Shown: positions 43,378-52,382, numbered from the stretch's first letter. The stretch: 64,000 bases of DNA from Betaproteobacteria bacterium Ga0077526 (GCA_001464765.1 LNDV01000026.1:54918-118917), one strand, 5' to 3'. Translations and numbers: made by a program. Notes: generated by a model from the sequence alone, not told the origin.

Positions 43378-46368
43378 TCAGCCCGGCAGGGCGCGCCGGA
43401 TCGTCAGCAGGCAGCCCGGCAAATCCTCCGGCCACGGTGCCACGATGTCGGGGCCGGTGACGAGGTCGCTCAACCAGTCGATGTGATCCCGGATGGAGGC
43501 AAAGGCACGCGGGCTGCCCCCGCGTGCGACCGCCTCGCGATACTGTAGCGCGGCGAGACTCGCGCCATCGCGGATCGATTTCCCGTCGGTCGCCAGAAGC
43601 AGGCGCGTGACAGTGAGATCTCCGAAGCCGGCGCAGAGCCAGAAGCCCGGGTTCGTCGTCATCGCAGCGTTGGTCTTCCTTTCCTGCGCGTCCAGCAGGT
43701 CGCCCAGCGATTTGTTCCAACCGTGTGGTGCGGCGGACGGTTCGCGCGCGGCCAGCAGCGCGCACGCGGCGGCCCAGTTCGTGAACGCGTAGGTGTCGTC
43801 CTGTCCCCGTGCCTCGAAGGCTTCCCGGAACAGCGTCGCGGCATTGCGCAGCGCCGCCACCCGCTCGTGATGCGTCGACACCCAGGCGAGGCGCTTGAAG
43901 GCGCTTCCCAGCAGCGCGTGCCGTTCGGGCGTCGGGGCGCGCTCGGCGATCGGACGAAGCGTGTCGACTGCGACATGCAGCTCCGCGATCACGGCGGATC
44001 GAACCGCATCCGGCACCGGGGTCTTCTTCCGGGTCGACCTCGCCGCCCGCCACTGCCGCATCGCGAGCCGCACCTGACAATTCACCGACTGCTCCAGTGT
44101 GCGGACCGGGCAGTCGCCGACACGCGCGCCGAGCGCACGGTCTAGCCAGGCGATGGCGTCGCGGAACAGTCCTGCTTCGGCATAGGCGAACCCGAGTGCG
44201 GCGCAGACATCCGCCCGGACGGTCCAGTCGTGCGGCCCCCCGGCAGCGGCAGCGGCAGGAATGCGGGCAAGCAGTTCTGCGAGCGCCTTGCGCTCGTCGT
44301 CCTGCCGCGCGCGGTCGTCGAAGTCCGCGGCGTCGCCCGTGCTGGCTGCCGCGGCGCGATTGCGCAGATCGGCGACGAGTTCTGCCGGTGAAACATAGGG
44401 CAGCGGCGTCACCGTCTTGGTAGTCGACGCATCGCGGACGAGACGGAACGCCGGGTCGCCGTAGCACTGATAGGCGCCCCAGGTATTCACATCGGGATGC
44501 GAGGACCACGTGGACCGGCGGGCGTGCAGCACGGCGTCGCCGAAGGTCTCCCCGTTCAGCAGGCTCGCGTAGAAGGTTTGCGCGAAGGTGAGGGCGGCGG
44601 CATCGCCGACGGCCCAGCCCGCGCAGACGACCGCGCGCACGCCCATCCGCACGAACTGCACGCCGAGGTTCGCGGCCAGGCGGTGGAACGGCGTCGACGC
44701 CTCACCGACGCTCTGGCCGAGGTGGCAGCAGTTCACGAATACCAGTTCGGGAACGTGGCGCATCTGTTCCACGTCGCCCGGCGTGAGAATCGTGTCGTGG
44801 CCGATCACCATGCCCGACAGGAGTTTCCGGCGCGGACGGTGCGGCACGTCTTCGGCGGCGGAGTCCTCGGTGTCGGGGCCCGGCTCGTACGTGTCGAACT
44901 CGTGCACACCGTGGCCCGCCAGGTGCAGGATCCGCCACGCATCGCCGTGCAAGGCATCGACGATCTCGGAGGCCGTGCCGTCCACGACCGATCGGCAATC
45001 GTAGCCGCGACCGACGAGCAGCTCGCTCACGCATTCCGCTTCGAGCCGCGCGCCGGGCAGCGCCGAGAACCCTTCCCAGCCGTCCAGTTCGGGATTGCCG
45101 ATGACGAGGGCGTTCGGGACGAACGTATGCATCGGGCTCGGGCGAAACGCCTGGACCTTGAGCTGGCGCACGAGGCCGGCGGCGACGGCGGGTGGTTCGC
45201 CGGCCGGATTCCATCGGTCCTCCAGCAGTTCCCACGGAAAGCGCGCGGAGGTCTCGTCGACCATGATGACTGTGTCGCGCTGGTCCGGCGCGCTTTCCTT
45301 GAGACGCGCCGGCAGCAGCATCTCGAACAGCGACTTTGCGATGTCCCCATTGGCGATGGCGCTGGAGCAGGCCTGCGCCACGAAGGCGTCCGCGAGCTGC
45401 AACTGCCCCGCACTCAGGGATTCTTCCGCGCGGGCGCGATTGGTGGTCGAGACGAAGCGCAGTATTTCCGCCTTGCGATCCTCGACGATCTCGATGCGCT
45501 GCCACCAGCCGCGGTCGTCGTCGAAACGGATGCGGTGCCTGCAGCCTTCACCGGGCACGACCAGCTGCTCGGGCCATTGCACGGCGGCTGCGAGCTCGTC
45601 GTTGGCGAGCAGGAAGGACAGCTCGCGTGCGGCGCCGATGGCGACATCCTCGAAGAGCTCGATGAACTCCACGCAGGCGATGCGCACCCGATGGGCGAGG
45701 CGGGAGTCCTCCAGTCGGCGATTGGCGTCGAGTGCCCCGCGCACCATCGCCTCGAGCGAGTCGCGCAGGGACAGACTGCCCGCACCGGTCCCCACCAGAA
45801 GGGCACTCACGCTGGCGAGCAGGACTGGCGCAGCCGCGTCGCGGGCCGATTCGTCCGCCACCTGCAGCAGCCGCAGCGCGTACTCGAGCAACGCATCGCG
45901 CACACCCGCCTGCAGCGGTGCCGGTGACAGCTCTCCCACCTGGCCCAGCCCGACGACGATGGCCCCGCGCGGCGCGGCGCGGGTGTCGCCATGGAAGAAC
46001 ACGGCGTGGGTGCCCAGCGGCCCCGGGTACAGGCCCAGGTCGCGGCGCCGGGACAGCGGTCCTTCGCGATCGTGGCCGCGCATCTGCCGGTCGAGTGCGG
46101 CCTCGGCGCTGACGATGGTGTCCCCGAGGTAGTGGCCCACCAGCACCGGGTAGGGGGCATAGCGGAGATCGCCATGGCGGACGCCCACCCGCAAACCGGC
46201 GCCTGCCGCGGGTGCGGGAGACGCCGGGCGGGAGCGCCGTCGGGCTGCCTTGCCTGCAACGCGGTCGGACGAGTCTGCCGCGGCGCTCGCCGGAGCATCG
46301 GTGTCGCGCGTCAGCGGAAGCGCTGCTGTCCTTGCGGGCGTGTTCGCCGGCCTGCGGGCCTTCGCCAT
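43378..46368 (-). CDS. CHAT-domain (caspase-like) protein
   Basis: 996 residues. Residues 1-60 are a disordered Ala/Pro/Arg tail. A domain of unknown function follows (GDLRYAPYPVLVGHYLGDTI, then GTHAVFFHGD and GAIVVGLGQVGELS). The central domain, about 370-650, is a CHAT peptidase: DTVIMVDETSARFPWELLED, catalytic-type His near 484 in ILHLAGHGVHEF and Cys near 547 in VFVNCCHLGQSV, ending AYQCYGDPAFRL. The C-terminal 300 residues are helical and TPR-like. CHAT domains are caspase relatives that act in regulated proteolysis, some in phage defence. No gasdermin-like or CRISPR partner is adjacent. Not clearly cotranscribed with anything. Confidence 0.87.
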   Translation of the reverse strand: MAKARRPANTPARTAALPLTRDTDAPASAAADSSDRVAGKAARRRSRPASPAPAAGAGLRVGVRHGDLRYAPYPVLVGHYLGDTIVSAEAALDRQMRGHDREGPLSRRRDLGLYPGPLGTHAVFFHGDTRAAPRGAIVVGLGQVGELSPAPLQAGVRDALLEYALRLLQVADESARDAAAPVLLASVSALLVGTGAGSLSLRDSLEAMVRGALDANRRLEDSRLAHRVRIACVEFIELFEDVAIGAARELSFLLANDELAAAVQWPEQLVVPGEGCRHRIRFDDDRGWWQRIEIVEDRKAEILRFVSTTNRARAEESLSAGQLQLADAFVAQACSSAIANGDIAKSLFEMLLPARLKESAPDQRDTVIMVDETSARFPWELLEDRWNPAGEPPAVAAGLVRQLKVQAFRPSPMHTFVPNALVIGNPELDGWEGFSALPGARLEAECVSELLVGRGYDCRSVVDGTASEIVDALHGDAWRILHLAGHGVHEFDTYEPGPDTEDSAAEDVPHRPRRKLLSGMVIGHDTILTPGDVEQMRHVPELVFVNCCHLGQSVGEASTPFHRLAANLGVQFVRMGVRAVVCAGWAVGDAAALTFAQTFYASLLNGETFGDAVLHARRSTWSSHPDVNTWGAYQCYGDPAFRLVRDASTTKTVTPLPYVSPAELVADLRNRAAAASTGDAADFDDRARQDDERKALAELLARIPAAAAAGGPHDWTVRADVCAALGFAYAEAGLFRDAIAWLDRALGARVGDCPVRTLEQSVNCQVRLAMRQWRAARSTRKKTPVPDAVRSAVIAELHVAVDTLRPIAERAPTPERHALLGSAFKRLAWVSTHHERVAALRNAATLFREAFEARGQDDTYAFTNWAAACALLAAREPSAAPHGWNKSLGDLLDAQERKTNAAMTTNPGFWLCAGFGDLTVTRLLLATDGKSIRDGASLAALQYREAVARGGSPRAFASIRDHIDWLSDLVTGPDIVAPWPEDLPGCLLTIRRALPG

Positions 46369-46483
46369 CCTGGACTCCTGCGGTGGATATCGGTTCGAGC
46401 CTAATGCCCGCGCGAGACAGGGTCAATGCGGACCCCTGGCGCGCATAATCCGTCCGTCATTCTTCCTGCTAGAGCCAGCTGCC

Positions 46484-47107
46484 ATGCCCGATTTCGACGA
46501 TGCCCGGACGTTCTGGGACACGCGCTTCGACACGCCCGAGTACATCTTCGGCAAGGTCCCCAACGTTTTTCTCAGCCGGGAGGCCCAGCGGCTCGCCCCG
46601 CGTTCCCGTGTGCTGGATCTCGCCTGCGGCGAGGGACGAAATGCCATCTGGCTGGCGAGCCAGGGTCACGACGTGGTGGGAATCGACATCTCGCCGCTCG
46701 CGCTCGCGAAGGCACGGAACCTCGCCGAAGCATCCGGCGTTCAAGTCGACTTCCGCGAAGCCGATGTCAGACAGTGGGCGTGGGAGAAGGCAGCGTTCGA
46801 TGCCATCGCCTGCATTTTCATCCAGTTTGCGGCGCCGGGGGAGCGCAGCCGTCTGTTCGAGGGGTTTGCCAGCGCGCTGAAGCCCGGCGGCCTGCTGATG
46901 CTGCAGGGATACACGCCCAAGCAGCTGGAGTACCGGACCGGCGGGCCGGGAGATCTCTCCCATCTGTACACGTCCGAGATGCTGCACGACGCGTTCGGGG
47001 CGTGGGAGATCCTCCGGCTGGAGGCCCACGAGGCCGTACTGGAGGAAGGGACCAAGCACGTGGGCCGGTCGGCGCTGATCGATCTGGTGGCCCGAAGGCC
47101 GGGCTGA
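46484..47107 (+). CDS. Class I SAM-dependent methyltransferase
   Basis: 207 residues from ATG 46484; the in-frame upstream extension overlaps the CHAT gene and is rejected. Starts FDDARTFWDTRFDTPEYIFG, with SAM motif I SRVLDLACGEGRNAIWLASQ, motif II VGIDISPLALAKARN, and FDAIACIFIQF as motif IV. These are features of the TehB-like thiol/tellurite methyltransferase group, including the KVPNVFL segment. Substrate uncertain. Confidence 0.88.
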   Translation: MPDFDDARTFWDTRFDTPEYIFGKVPNVFLSREAQRLAPRSRVLDLACGEGRNAIWLASQGHDVVGIDISPLALAKARNLAEASGVQVDFREADVRQWAWEKAAFDAIACIFIQFAAPGERSRLFEGFASALKPGGLLMLQGYTPKQLEYRTGGPGDLSHLYTSEMLHDAFGAWEILRLEAHEAVLEEGTKHVGRSALIDLVARRPG

Positions 47108-47212
47108 TCATCCGCCCCGGCCCTCGGCAGTTGGCAGGGCGGTCGGGGTGGCCTTCGCAGGCCAGGCTTCGACCGTGTACTCCGGCGCTTGCCGGGACAA
47201 GGGGAACGGGGC

Positions 47213-48703
47213 ATGGCCGACATACTGCTGCAGGGAGTGGGAACGCTGGTCGCGCTGATGGCGGCGGCGCTCGTGGTGTTCTGGTTCGTGCAGGACGTCA
47301 CCCAGAAGAAGCACACGATCCTGCGCAACTTTCCGGTGATCGGCCGGCTGCGCTATCTGTTCGAGCGGCAGGGCGAATACTTCCGGCAGTACTTCTTTGC
47401 GAACGACCGCGAAGAGATGCCCTTCAACCGCGCGATCCGCTCCTGGGTCTACCGTCTCGCCAAGAACGAGGGCGGTGCCATCGGTTTCGGCTCGACCAAC
47501 AACATGAGCGAGTCGGGCAACATCCTCTTCGTCAACGCCCCCTTTCCCGTGCTGGAGGAGGAGCGCGAGACCACGCCACCGAAGACGATCGGCGAGGGCT
47601 ATTGCCGCGAGCCCTTCGTCGCGCGCTCGGTCGTGAACATCAGCGGCATGAGCTACGGCGCGCTGTCCGGGCCGGCGGTCCGGGCGCTGTCCCGCGGGGC
47701 CGCGGAAGCCGGTTGCTGGATGGATACGGGCGAGGGCGGTCTGTCACCGCACCACATCGAAGGCGGCGCGGACATCATCATGCAGATCGGGACGGCAAAG
47801 TATGGTGTCCGCGATGCGGAAGGCCGTCTGAGCGATGCTCGCCTTCGCGAACTCGCCCCCAAGGTGCGGGCGTTCGAGCTGAAGCTTTCCCAGGGTGCGA
47901 AACCCGGCAAGGGCGGCGTGCTGCCTGCCGCGAAGGTGAGCGAGGAGATCGCCGCGATCCGTGGCATCGAAGCCCATCGCGATTCCATCAGCCCCAACCG
48001 GCATCACGACATCGCCGACGCCGATCAGCTGCTCGACGCCATCGTGCGCATCCGCGAGGTTACGGGCAAGCCGGTAGGGGTGAAGACGGCCATCGGCGGC
48101 TGGGAGTTCATGCAGCAGCTGTGCGAGGCGATCCATCGACGCGGGCTTGCGGCGGCGCCGGACTTTCTCGTGATCGACGGTGGCGAGGGCGGAACCGGGG
48201 CAGCACCCCAGGCGCTGATGGACCACATGGCGCTGCCCATTGCCGAGGCACTGCCCCGGGTCGTGGATGCGCTGATCGAGAACGGGCTGCGCGAGCGCAT
48301 CTGCGTGGTGGCGAGCGGGAAGCTGGTCACTTCCGCGAAGGCGGCATGGGCGCTTTGTGCCGGCGCAGACTTCGTCAACACGGCGCGCGGATTCATGTTC
48401 GCGCTGGGTTGCATCCAGGCGCTGCGGTGTCACACGAACACCTGCCCCACGGGGATCACGACGCACAACCGGCGACTGCAGCGCGGGCTGGTGGTGGAGG
48501 AGAAGTACGTGCGCGTCGCGAACTACTGCCGCAACATCAACGCCGAGATCGACATGATCGCCCACTCGTGCGGACTCAAGCATGCGCGGGAGTTCCGGCG
48601 GGAGCATCTGCGGATCGTGCGCAACGCCTACGAGTCCGTCGCGCTGTCCACGCTGTATCCGTATCCGGATCGGCCGGATGCCCGGGTGAAGCTGGCGAGC
48701 TGA
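47213..48703 (+). CDS. FMN-binding glutamate-synthase-domain protein, membrane-anchored
   Basis: 496 residues, ATG 47213 after GGGGAACGGGG. One N-terminal transmembrane helix (about 5-25), then the glutamate synthase central/FMN barrel: ISGMSYGALSGPAVRALSRG, MDTGEGGLSPHHIEGG, KPGKGGVLPAAKVSEEIAAI, DFLVIDGGEGGTGAAP. The C-terminal Cys pattern CIQALRCHTNTCP (C-X5-C-X4-C) corresponds to the 3Fe-4S ligands of glutamate synthase. The amidotransferase and glutaminase domains are missing, so it is not a complete GOGAT. It belongs to the stand-alone GltB2-like family, whose reaction is unknown. Confidence 0.9.
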   Translation: MADILLQGVGTLVALMAAALVVFWFVQDVTQKKHTILRNFPVIGRLRYLFERQGEYFRQYFFANDREEMPFNRAIRSWVYRLAKNEGGAIGFGSTNNMSESGNILFVNAPFPVLEEERETTPPKTIGEGYCREPFVARSVVNISGMSYGALSGPAVRALSRGAAEAGCWMDTGEGGLSPHHIEGGADIIMQIGTAKYGVRDAEGRLSDARLRELAPKVRAFELKLSQGAKPGKGGVLPAAKVSEEIAAIRGIEAHRDSISPNRHHDIADADQLLDAIVRIREVTGKPVGVKTAIGGWEFMQQLCEAIHRRGLAAAPDFLVIDGGEGGTGAAPQALMDHMALPIAEALPRVVDALIENGLRERICVVASGKLVTSAKAAWALCAGADFVNTARGFMFALGCIQALRCHTNTCPTGITTHNRRLQRGLVVEEKYVRVANYCRNINAEIDMIAHSCGLKHAREFRREHLRIVRNAYESVALSTLYPYPDRPDARVKLAS

Positions 48704-48748
48704 GGAAGGTCGGCATCGCCGGTGCGAATCGCGCCGGCGAGGGCGGGC

Positions 48749-49060
48749 TCAGGCGTCGGCGTTCTCTTCGCTTTCCAGACGGATCTTGCCGCGGCCGGGC
48801 TGGACCTGCAGCCGGTTCTCGTGGGCGAAGCCCATCAGGAACTCGAAGGCCGCGGGGTTGATGTCCTGCAGGATCGTTTCGATCACGACGCCCGTTTGCC
48901 CATGGCGGGTGACAGGGCGCGCGTGGCTGGAATAGCGGAGCCGGTTGTCGTCGAAGGCGGCGAGTGCCCCGCACAGGCGTTCGCCCCAGTCGCTCGGGCG
49001 AAAGGGTTTTCCGTCCAGGGTGATCCCGAGGATCAGCCACTCTTCCGGTTCTACGGTCAT
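48749..49060 (-). CDS. DUF3579 family protein
   Basis: 103 residues, ATG 49060. Sequence EEWLILGITLDGKPFRPSDW, GERLCGALAAFDDNRLRYSS, HARPVTRHGQTGVVIETILQ, DINPAAFEFLMGFAHENRL. This is the conserved length and pattern of DUF3579, a family found chiefly in betaproteobacteria. Function unknown. Soluble, no signal. Together with the next minus-strand genes it could form a loose unit. Confidence 0.85.
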   Translation of the reverse strand: MTVEPEEWLILGITLDGKPFRPSDWGERLCGALAAFDDNRLRYSSHARPVTRHGQTGVVIETILQDINPAAFEFLMGFAHENRLQVQPGRGKIRLESEENADA

Positions 49061-49142
49061 GGTCCCGCTGCGAAAAAGGCTCGTGAGCCTCCTCAACGGC
49101 ATTGCCCGCTCGAACTTGACCCGTGCGCCAGGCCCGCGGGTG

Positions 49143-49808
49143 TCAGGCAAGCAGCGGGGGGAGTTCGGCCAGATTGCCGACGATCGCGTAGGGCCGCTGT
49201 CCCAGTTCGTCCGGCATGGCGCCCGAGCGGTTGATCCAGAAGGTCCGGAAGCCGAAGGCGGTGGCGCCGCTGATGTCCCAGAAGTTCGAGGAGACGAAGC
49301 CCACTTCCGCGGCGGTGACGCCCAGGCGCTCACAGGCCAGGGCATAGACGCTCGGGTGTGGCTTATAGACCCGGAGAGGATCCACGCTCAGGACCGCCTC
49401 CAACCGGTCGGTGAGCCCCGCGTTGGCCACGACCGCCCCAAGCATCCGGGGCGAGCCGTTGGACAGGATGGCGCGCCGGAAGCCGGAAAGCACATCCAAT
49501 GTGGCCGGAACCTCCGTATAGCAGGACAAGTGGTCGTAGCATTCCATCAGGGCACGGCTTGCGGCAGCATCCAGGGGCAGTCCCAGCGCCGCGCAGGCGT
49601 GGGCGAGTCCGTCCGCGGTGACGCGGGTGAAATCCTCGTAACGCCCCATGAGACTCCGCAGCCAGGTGTATTCGAGCTGCTTCTGGCGCCAGAGGCGGGA
49701 GAGTTCGGCACCGCGCCCGGGAAAACGCCGTTCGGACTCGGCGACTACCGAATGGACATCGAAGAGCGTGCCGTAGGCGTCGAAAACGAGGGCTCGGATG
49801 GTATTCAT
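49143..49808 (-). CDS. Haloacid dehalogenase type II
   Basis: 221 residues. HAD motif I is ALVFDAYGTLFDVHSVV with nucleophile Asp10. Motif II is RRAILSNGSPRML, motif III Lys in PLRVYKPHPSVYALACERLG, and motif IV SSNFWDISGATAFGFRTFWI. These match (S)-2-haloacid dehalogenases, which hydrolyse short-chain 2-haloacids. The same fold also covers other small phosphatase-like activities, but the SSN..D motif is dehalogenase-specific. It lies 6 bp downstream of the persulfide dioxygenase gene. Confidence 0.92.
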   Translation of the reverse strand: MNTIRALVFDAYGTLFDVHSVVAESERRFPGRGAELSRLWRQKQLEYTWLRSLMGRYEDFTRVTADGLAHACAALGLPLDAAASRALMECYDHLSCYTEVPATLDVLSGFRRAILSNGSPRMLGAVVANAGLTDRLEAVLSVDPLRVYKPHPSVYALACERLGVTAAEVGFVSSNFWDISGATAFGFRTFWINRSGAMPDELGQRPYAIVGNLAELPPLLA

Positions 49809-49814
49809 GGGGAT

Positions 49815-50495
49815 TCAGGCAGTGCCGCCCTGCAGATTGGCGGGGACAGCGGTGGCGATCTTGCGGGGCTCCGGCAGATCGAGGTGCGTCATGATCTCGA
49901 CGAATTCCGCCCGCGACTTGCCCGAAAGGCGGGGGTTGGTGGCCTTCTCCTCGCCGATCGTCGACACGCGTCGGAGCCGGTAGTCGTGGCCGGGATAGAC
50001 CAGCGTGTCGTCCGGGAGGGGGAAGAGCCGCTCCGTGATGCTGCTGTAGAGAGCGTCGGCGTCACCGTTCTGGAAGTCGGTCCGGCCGCAGCCGCCGATC
50101 AGGAGCGTGTCGCCCGTGAGCACACGGTCGCGCCAGAGAAAGCTGCTGCTGCCCGGCGTATGCCCGGGCGTGGCCAGCACGCGCACGTGTTCCTGTCCGA
50201 ACAGCACGGTGTCTTCGTCGTCCAGCAGGCGGTCGAAGCCGGAGGCGCCGCAGTGACGGCTCACGGCGGTCCGCGCGCCGGTGCGGCGGGCCAGCGCCCG
50301 GGCGCCCGTGACGTGGTCGGCGTGCACGTGGGTTTCCAGGATCCAGACCAGCCGCAGCGAGAGCTCGGCGGCCACGGCGAGATCGCGTTCGACCTGCTCG
50401 CGGACCGGATCGACGATCACGGCTTCCCGGGTGACCGGGTCCGCGAGGAAATAGGTGTAAGTGGACGATTCCGGATCGAACAGTTGGCGGAACAT
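49815..50495 (-). CDS. MBL-fold persulfide dioxygenase (ETHE1-like)
   Basis: 226 residues. FRQLFDPESSTYTYFLADP is the ETHE1-like start; metal site ETHVHADHVTGA with His56, His58, Asp60 and His61, and VRVLATPGHTPGSSSFLW and VLTGDTLLIGGCGRTDFQNG supply further iron ligands. LVYPGHDYRLRRVSTIGEEK is the conserved C-terminal block. Predicted to oxidise glutathione persulfide to sulfite. Single-domain, without a rhodanese fusion. Likely cotranscribed with the dehalogenase gene. Confidence 0.93.
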   Translation of the reverse strand: MFRQLFDPESSTYTYFLADPVTREAVIVDPVREQVERDLAVAAELSLRLVWILETHVHADHVTGARALARRTGARTAVSRHCGASGFDRLLDDEDTVLFGQEHVRVLATPGHTPGSSSFLWRDRVLTGDTLLIGGCGRTDFQNGDADALYSSITERLFPLPDDTLVYPGHDYRLRRVSTIGEEKATNPRLSGKSRAEFVEIMTHLDLPEPRKIATAVPANLQGGTA

Positions 50496-50531
50496 GGACT
50501 TCTGTCTCCCCGATACAGCCAGGTGGTGGTG

Positions 50532-51116
50532 TCAGAGCGGCTTCTTGATGGAGACCGCGCCGCGGACTTGGCCGATTCCGTATCCGACGGCCTTGTCATG
50601 CGGATAGTTCTCCAGGAGCTTGTCGCGGACGGCCGGTGCGATCGTCTCGGGCGTTCCGTGGCAGGCAAGGCAGACGGGCTTGACCGGGATTGCCTTGAGA
50701 AAGCGGAAGACCCGTCCGGACGGCTCGTCGACAAGCTCGGCGCGTTCGAGCGTCTCGGGCTTCTCGCCCGCGGCGGCCTTCCGGTCGAACTCGGCCAGCG
50801 CCGCCTGTTCCCAGGCATCCGGGGTGCCGATCATCGGGTTGCGGGTCTTGAGGCTCACGCGCGTGACGCGGCTGCCGGTTTCCCGGGACAGATTGCCGGC
50901 GATCTCAGGCGCGGACTGGCGGCAGACGCCGATGGCGCCCACAGGACCGCCAGTGGTCATTTCCTTTTCCAGCGCGGCACCGAGTTGCGAAACCAGCTTG
51001 CCGGCGGTGGCGCGGGCCTGGGCGGTCTCGGCGGCGATGTCCGGTTCGGCGCTGGCCGCGAACGGCAAGGGCGCGAGGACGAGGAGGCAGGCAAGACGGC
51101 GGGCGAGGCGGTTCAC
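50532..51116 (-). CDS. Periplasmic haem-binding DUF3365 (Tll0287-like) protein
   Basis: 194 residues from GTG 51116, preceded by GGAGA; starts VNRLARRLACLLVLAPLPFA, a signal peptide ending ASA. The domain is recognised by AIGVCRQSAPEIAGNLSRET, VTRVSLKTRNPMIGTPDAWE and the haem motif KPVCLACHGTPETIAP (Cys149, Cys152, His153), followed by DKAVGYGIGQVRGAVSI. Proteins of this PAS-like fold bind c-type haem and are thought to be redox or gas sensors. 36 bp upstream of the persulfide dioxygenase gene on the same strand, which could hint at sulfur redox sensing. Confidence 0.88.
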   Translation of the reverse strand: MNRLARRLACLLVLAPLPFAASAEPDIAAETAQARATAGKLVSQLGAALEKEMTTGGPVGAIGVCRQSAPEIAGNLSRETGSRVTRVSLKTRNPMIGTPDAWEQAALAEFDRKAAAGEKPETLERAELVDEPSGRVFRFLKAIPVKPVCLACHGTPETIAPAVRDKLLENYPHDKAVGYGIGQVRGAVSIKKPL

Positions 51117-51190
51117 GGACGTTCTCCGGCGGGTGGGTCGAGGCCAATGTGCCACGTTTTCCGTGGGGGGGAAAGCCGGGAGCCGGCTCC

Positions 51191-51775
51191 GTGAACGCGA
51201 CGATGGACCCGCTCACTTCCCTCAATGCCGCCTGTGCGCGGTGGTTGCGCGACATCGCGCAGGGCGATGAGAAGGCGCTGTCGTCGCTCTACGACGCGAC
51301 GCTCGGCAAGTGCTACGCGCTCGCCTACCGGATCACGCGGAGCCGCGAGTCCGCCGAGGACGTGCTGGCGAATACCTTCATGCAAGTCTGGCGCGATGCC
51401 GCCCGGTACGATCCGGAGCGGGGGCACCCGATGGCCTGGCTCCTGACCATCTGCCGGACCCGGGCGCTCGACCATCTGCGCCAGCGGGATCCCGCGGAAC
51501 TGCATCCGGAACCCGACACCCTCGCGCCACCCGAGATCGACCCGCGGGACGACCCCCTCGAGTCTCTGCTCGCGCAGGACACCCACGAACGCCTGCACCG
51601 GGCGATCGCGCAGTTGCCGCGGCTGTCCCAGCAATTGCTGGCGCTCGCGTTCTTCCGGGGGCTGTCCCACCAGGAGATCGCGGATCACACCGGCATGCCG
51701 CTGGGGACGGTCAAGACGCACCTTCGGCAGGCCCAGGCCTGTCTTCGTGGCGTGATCAGGGACGAGCTGTCATAG
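51191..51775 (+). CDS. ECF-type sigma factor
   Basis: 194 residues from GTG 51191 (GGGAG at 51178-51182); ATG 51203 is the alternative. Region 2: DEKALSSLYDATLGKCYALA, YRITRSRESAEDVLANTFMQ, VWRDAARYD, and PMAWLLTICRTRALDHLR. Region 4: FFRGLSHQEIADHTGMPLGT, VKTHLRQAQACL. It is followed after 46 bp by a ChrR-like cupin gene, an arrangement seen with ECF11/ECF42-like and SigK-type sigma factors. Divergent from the DUF3365 gene, with only about 75 bp between. Confidence 0.93.
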   Translation: MNATMDPLTSLNAACARWLRDIAQGDEKALSSLYDATLGKCYALAYRITRSRESAEDVLANTFMQVWRDAARYDPERGHPMAWLLTICRTRALDHLRQRDPAELHPEPDTLAPPEIDPRDDPLESLLAQDTHERLHRAIAQLPRLSQQLLALAFFRGLSHQEIADHTGMPLGTVKTHLRQAQACLRGVIRDELS

Positions 51776-51821
51776 GGACAGCCGGGCCGTTCCCGGGGAA
51801 CGGCGGAACAGGAGAAGCTGG

Positions 51822-52382
51822 ATGAGCAACAGCAACAGGGGCGAAGAGGACGTTCTGTCCGACGAGGAAGCGGCCATTCTGGCTGCGGCCTTGCGCCCGG
51901 AGATGCCCGACCCGGACCGCGCGGCACGCCTCAAGGCGCGCGTGATGGAAGGCATCCGGAAGGAATCGGCCCCGAAGCCCGCCGAACCCTTGGCCACGCC
52001 TGCGGCGGCTTTCCGCACCATCGCGGCCGAGGGGCGGGAATGGCGCTCGGTGAGTCCCGGCGTCGAGATGTGCACGCTCCGGGAAGACGACGAGGCGAGA
52101 TCGATCCTCCTGCGCATGCAGCCGGACAGCATCCTGCTGCCGCACCAGCACGCGATGAGCGAAGAGAGCCTCATCCTCGAAGGCGATGCGTGGATCGGCG
52201 ATGAGGTCTACCTCCAGGCGGGCGACTATCACTTCAGCCCCGCAGGCGCCAAGCATCCCCTGTTGCGCTCTCCGGGCGGGTGCATCGTGTTCGTCCGCTG
52301 CGATCGGGAGTTCCGGCCGCGCGTGTCGGTGGGCCTGGTGAAGCGGGTGATCGGCGGCATCGTGAAGCGCCTGTCGGCCTGA
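51822..52382 (+). CDS. ChrR-like cupin protein, likely anti-sigma partner without a zinc-binding N-domain
   Basis: 186 residues, immediately downstream of the ECF sigma gene. The C-terminal cupin shows PHQHAMSEESLILEGDAWIG with His108, His110 and Glu114 and a distant His145 in PAGAKHPLL, a complete metal site. The N-terminal 50 residues form a charged helix (DEEAAILAAALRPEMPDP) without the Cys/His zinc ligands of ChrR anti-sigma domains. So the anti-sigma part, if any, is reduced. The cupin presumably senses an oxidant or metal. Confidence 0.82.
   Translation: MSNSNRGEEDVLSDEEAAILAAALRPEMPDPDRAARLKARVMEGIRKESAPKPAEPLATPAAAFRTIAAEGREWRSVSPGVEMCTLREDDEARSILLRMQPDSILLPHQHAMSEESLILEGDAWIGDEVYLQAGDYHFSPAGAKHPLLRSPGGCIVFVRCDREFRPRVSVGLVKRVIGGIVKRLSA

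Noticed and set aside
43378..46368. CHAT protein as part of a gasdermin or type III-E CRISPR defence system
   Set aside because: No gasdermin-like gene, Cas gene or repeat array lies within the window; neighbours are peroxiredoxin and a methyltransferase.
46426..48861. Plus-strand open frame of about 811 codons over the methyltransferase and FMN protein genes
   Set aside because: It is out of frame with both, which carry clear family motifs; it is a high-GC shadow.
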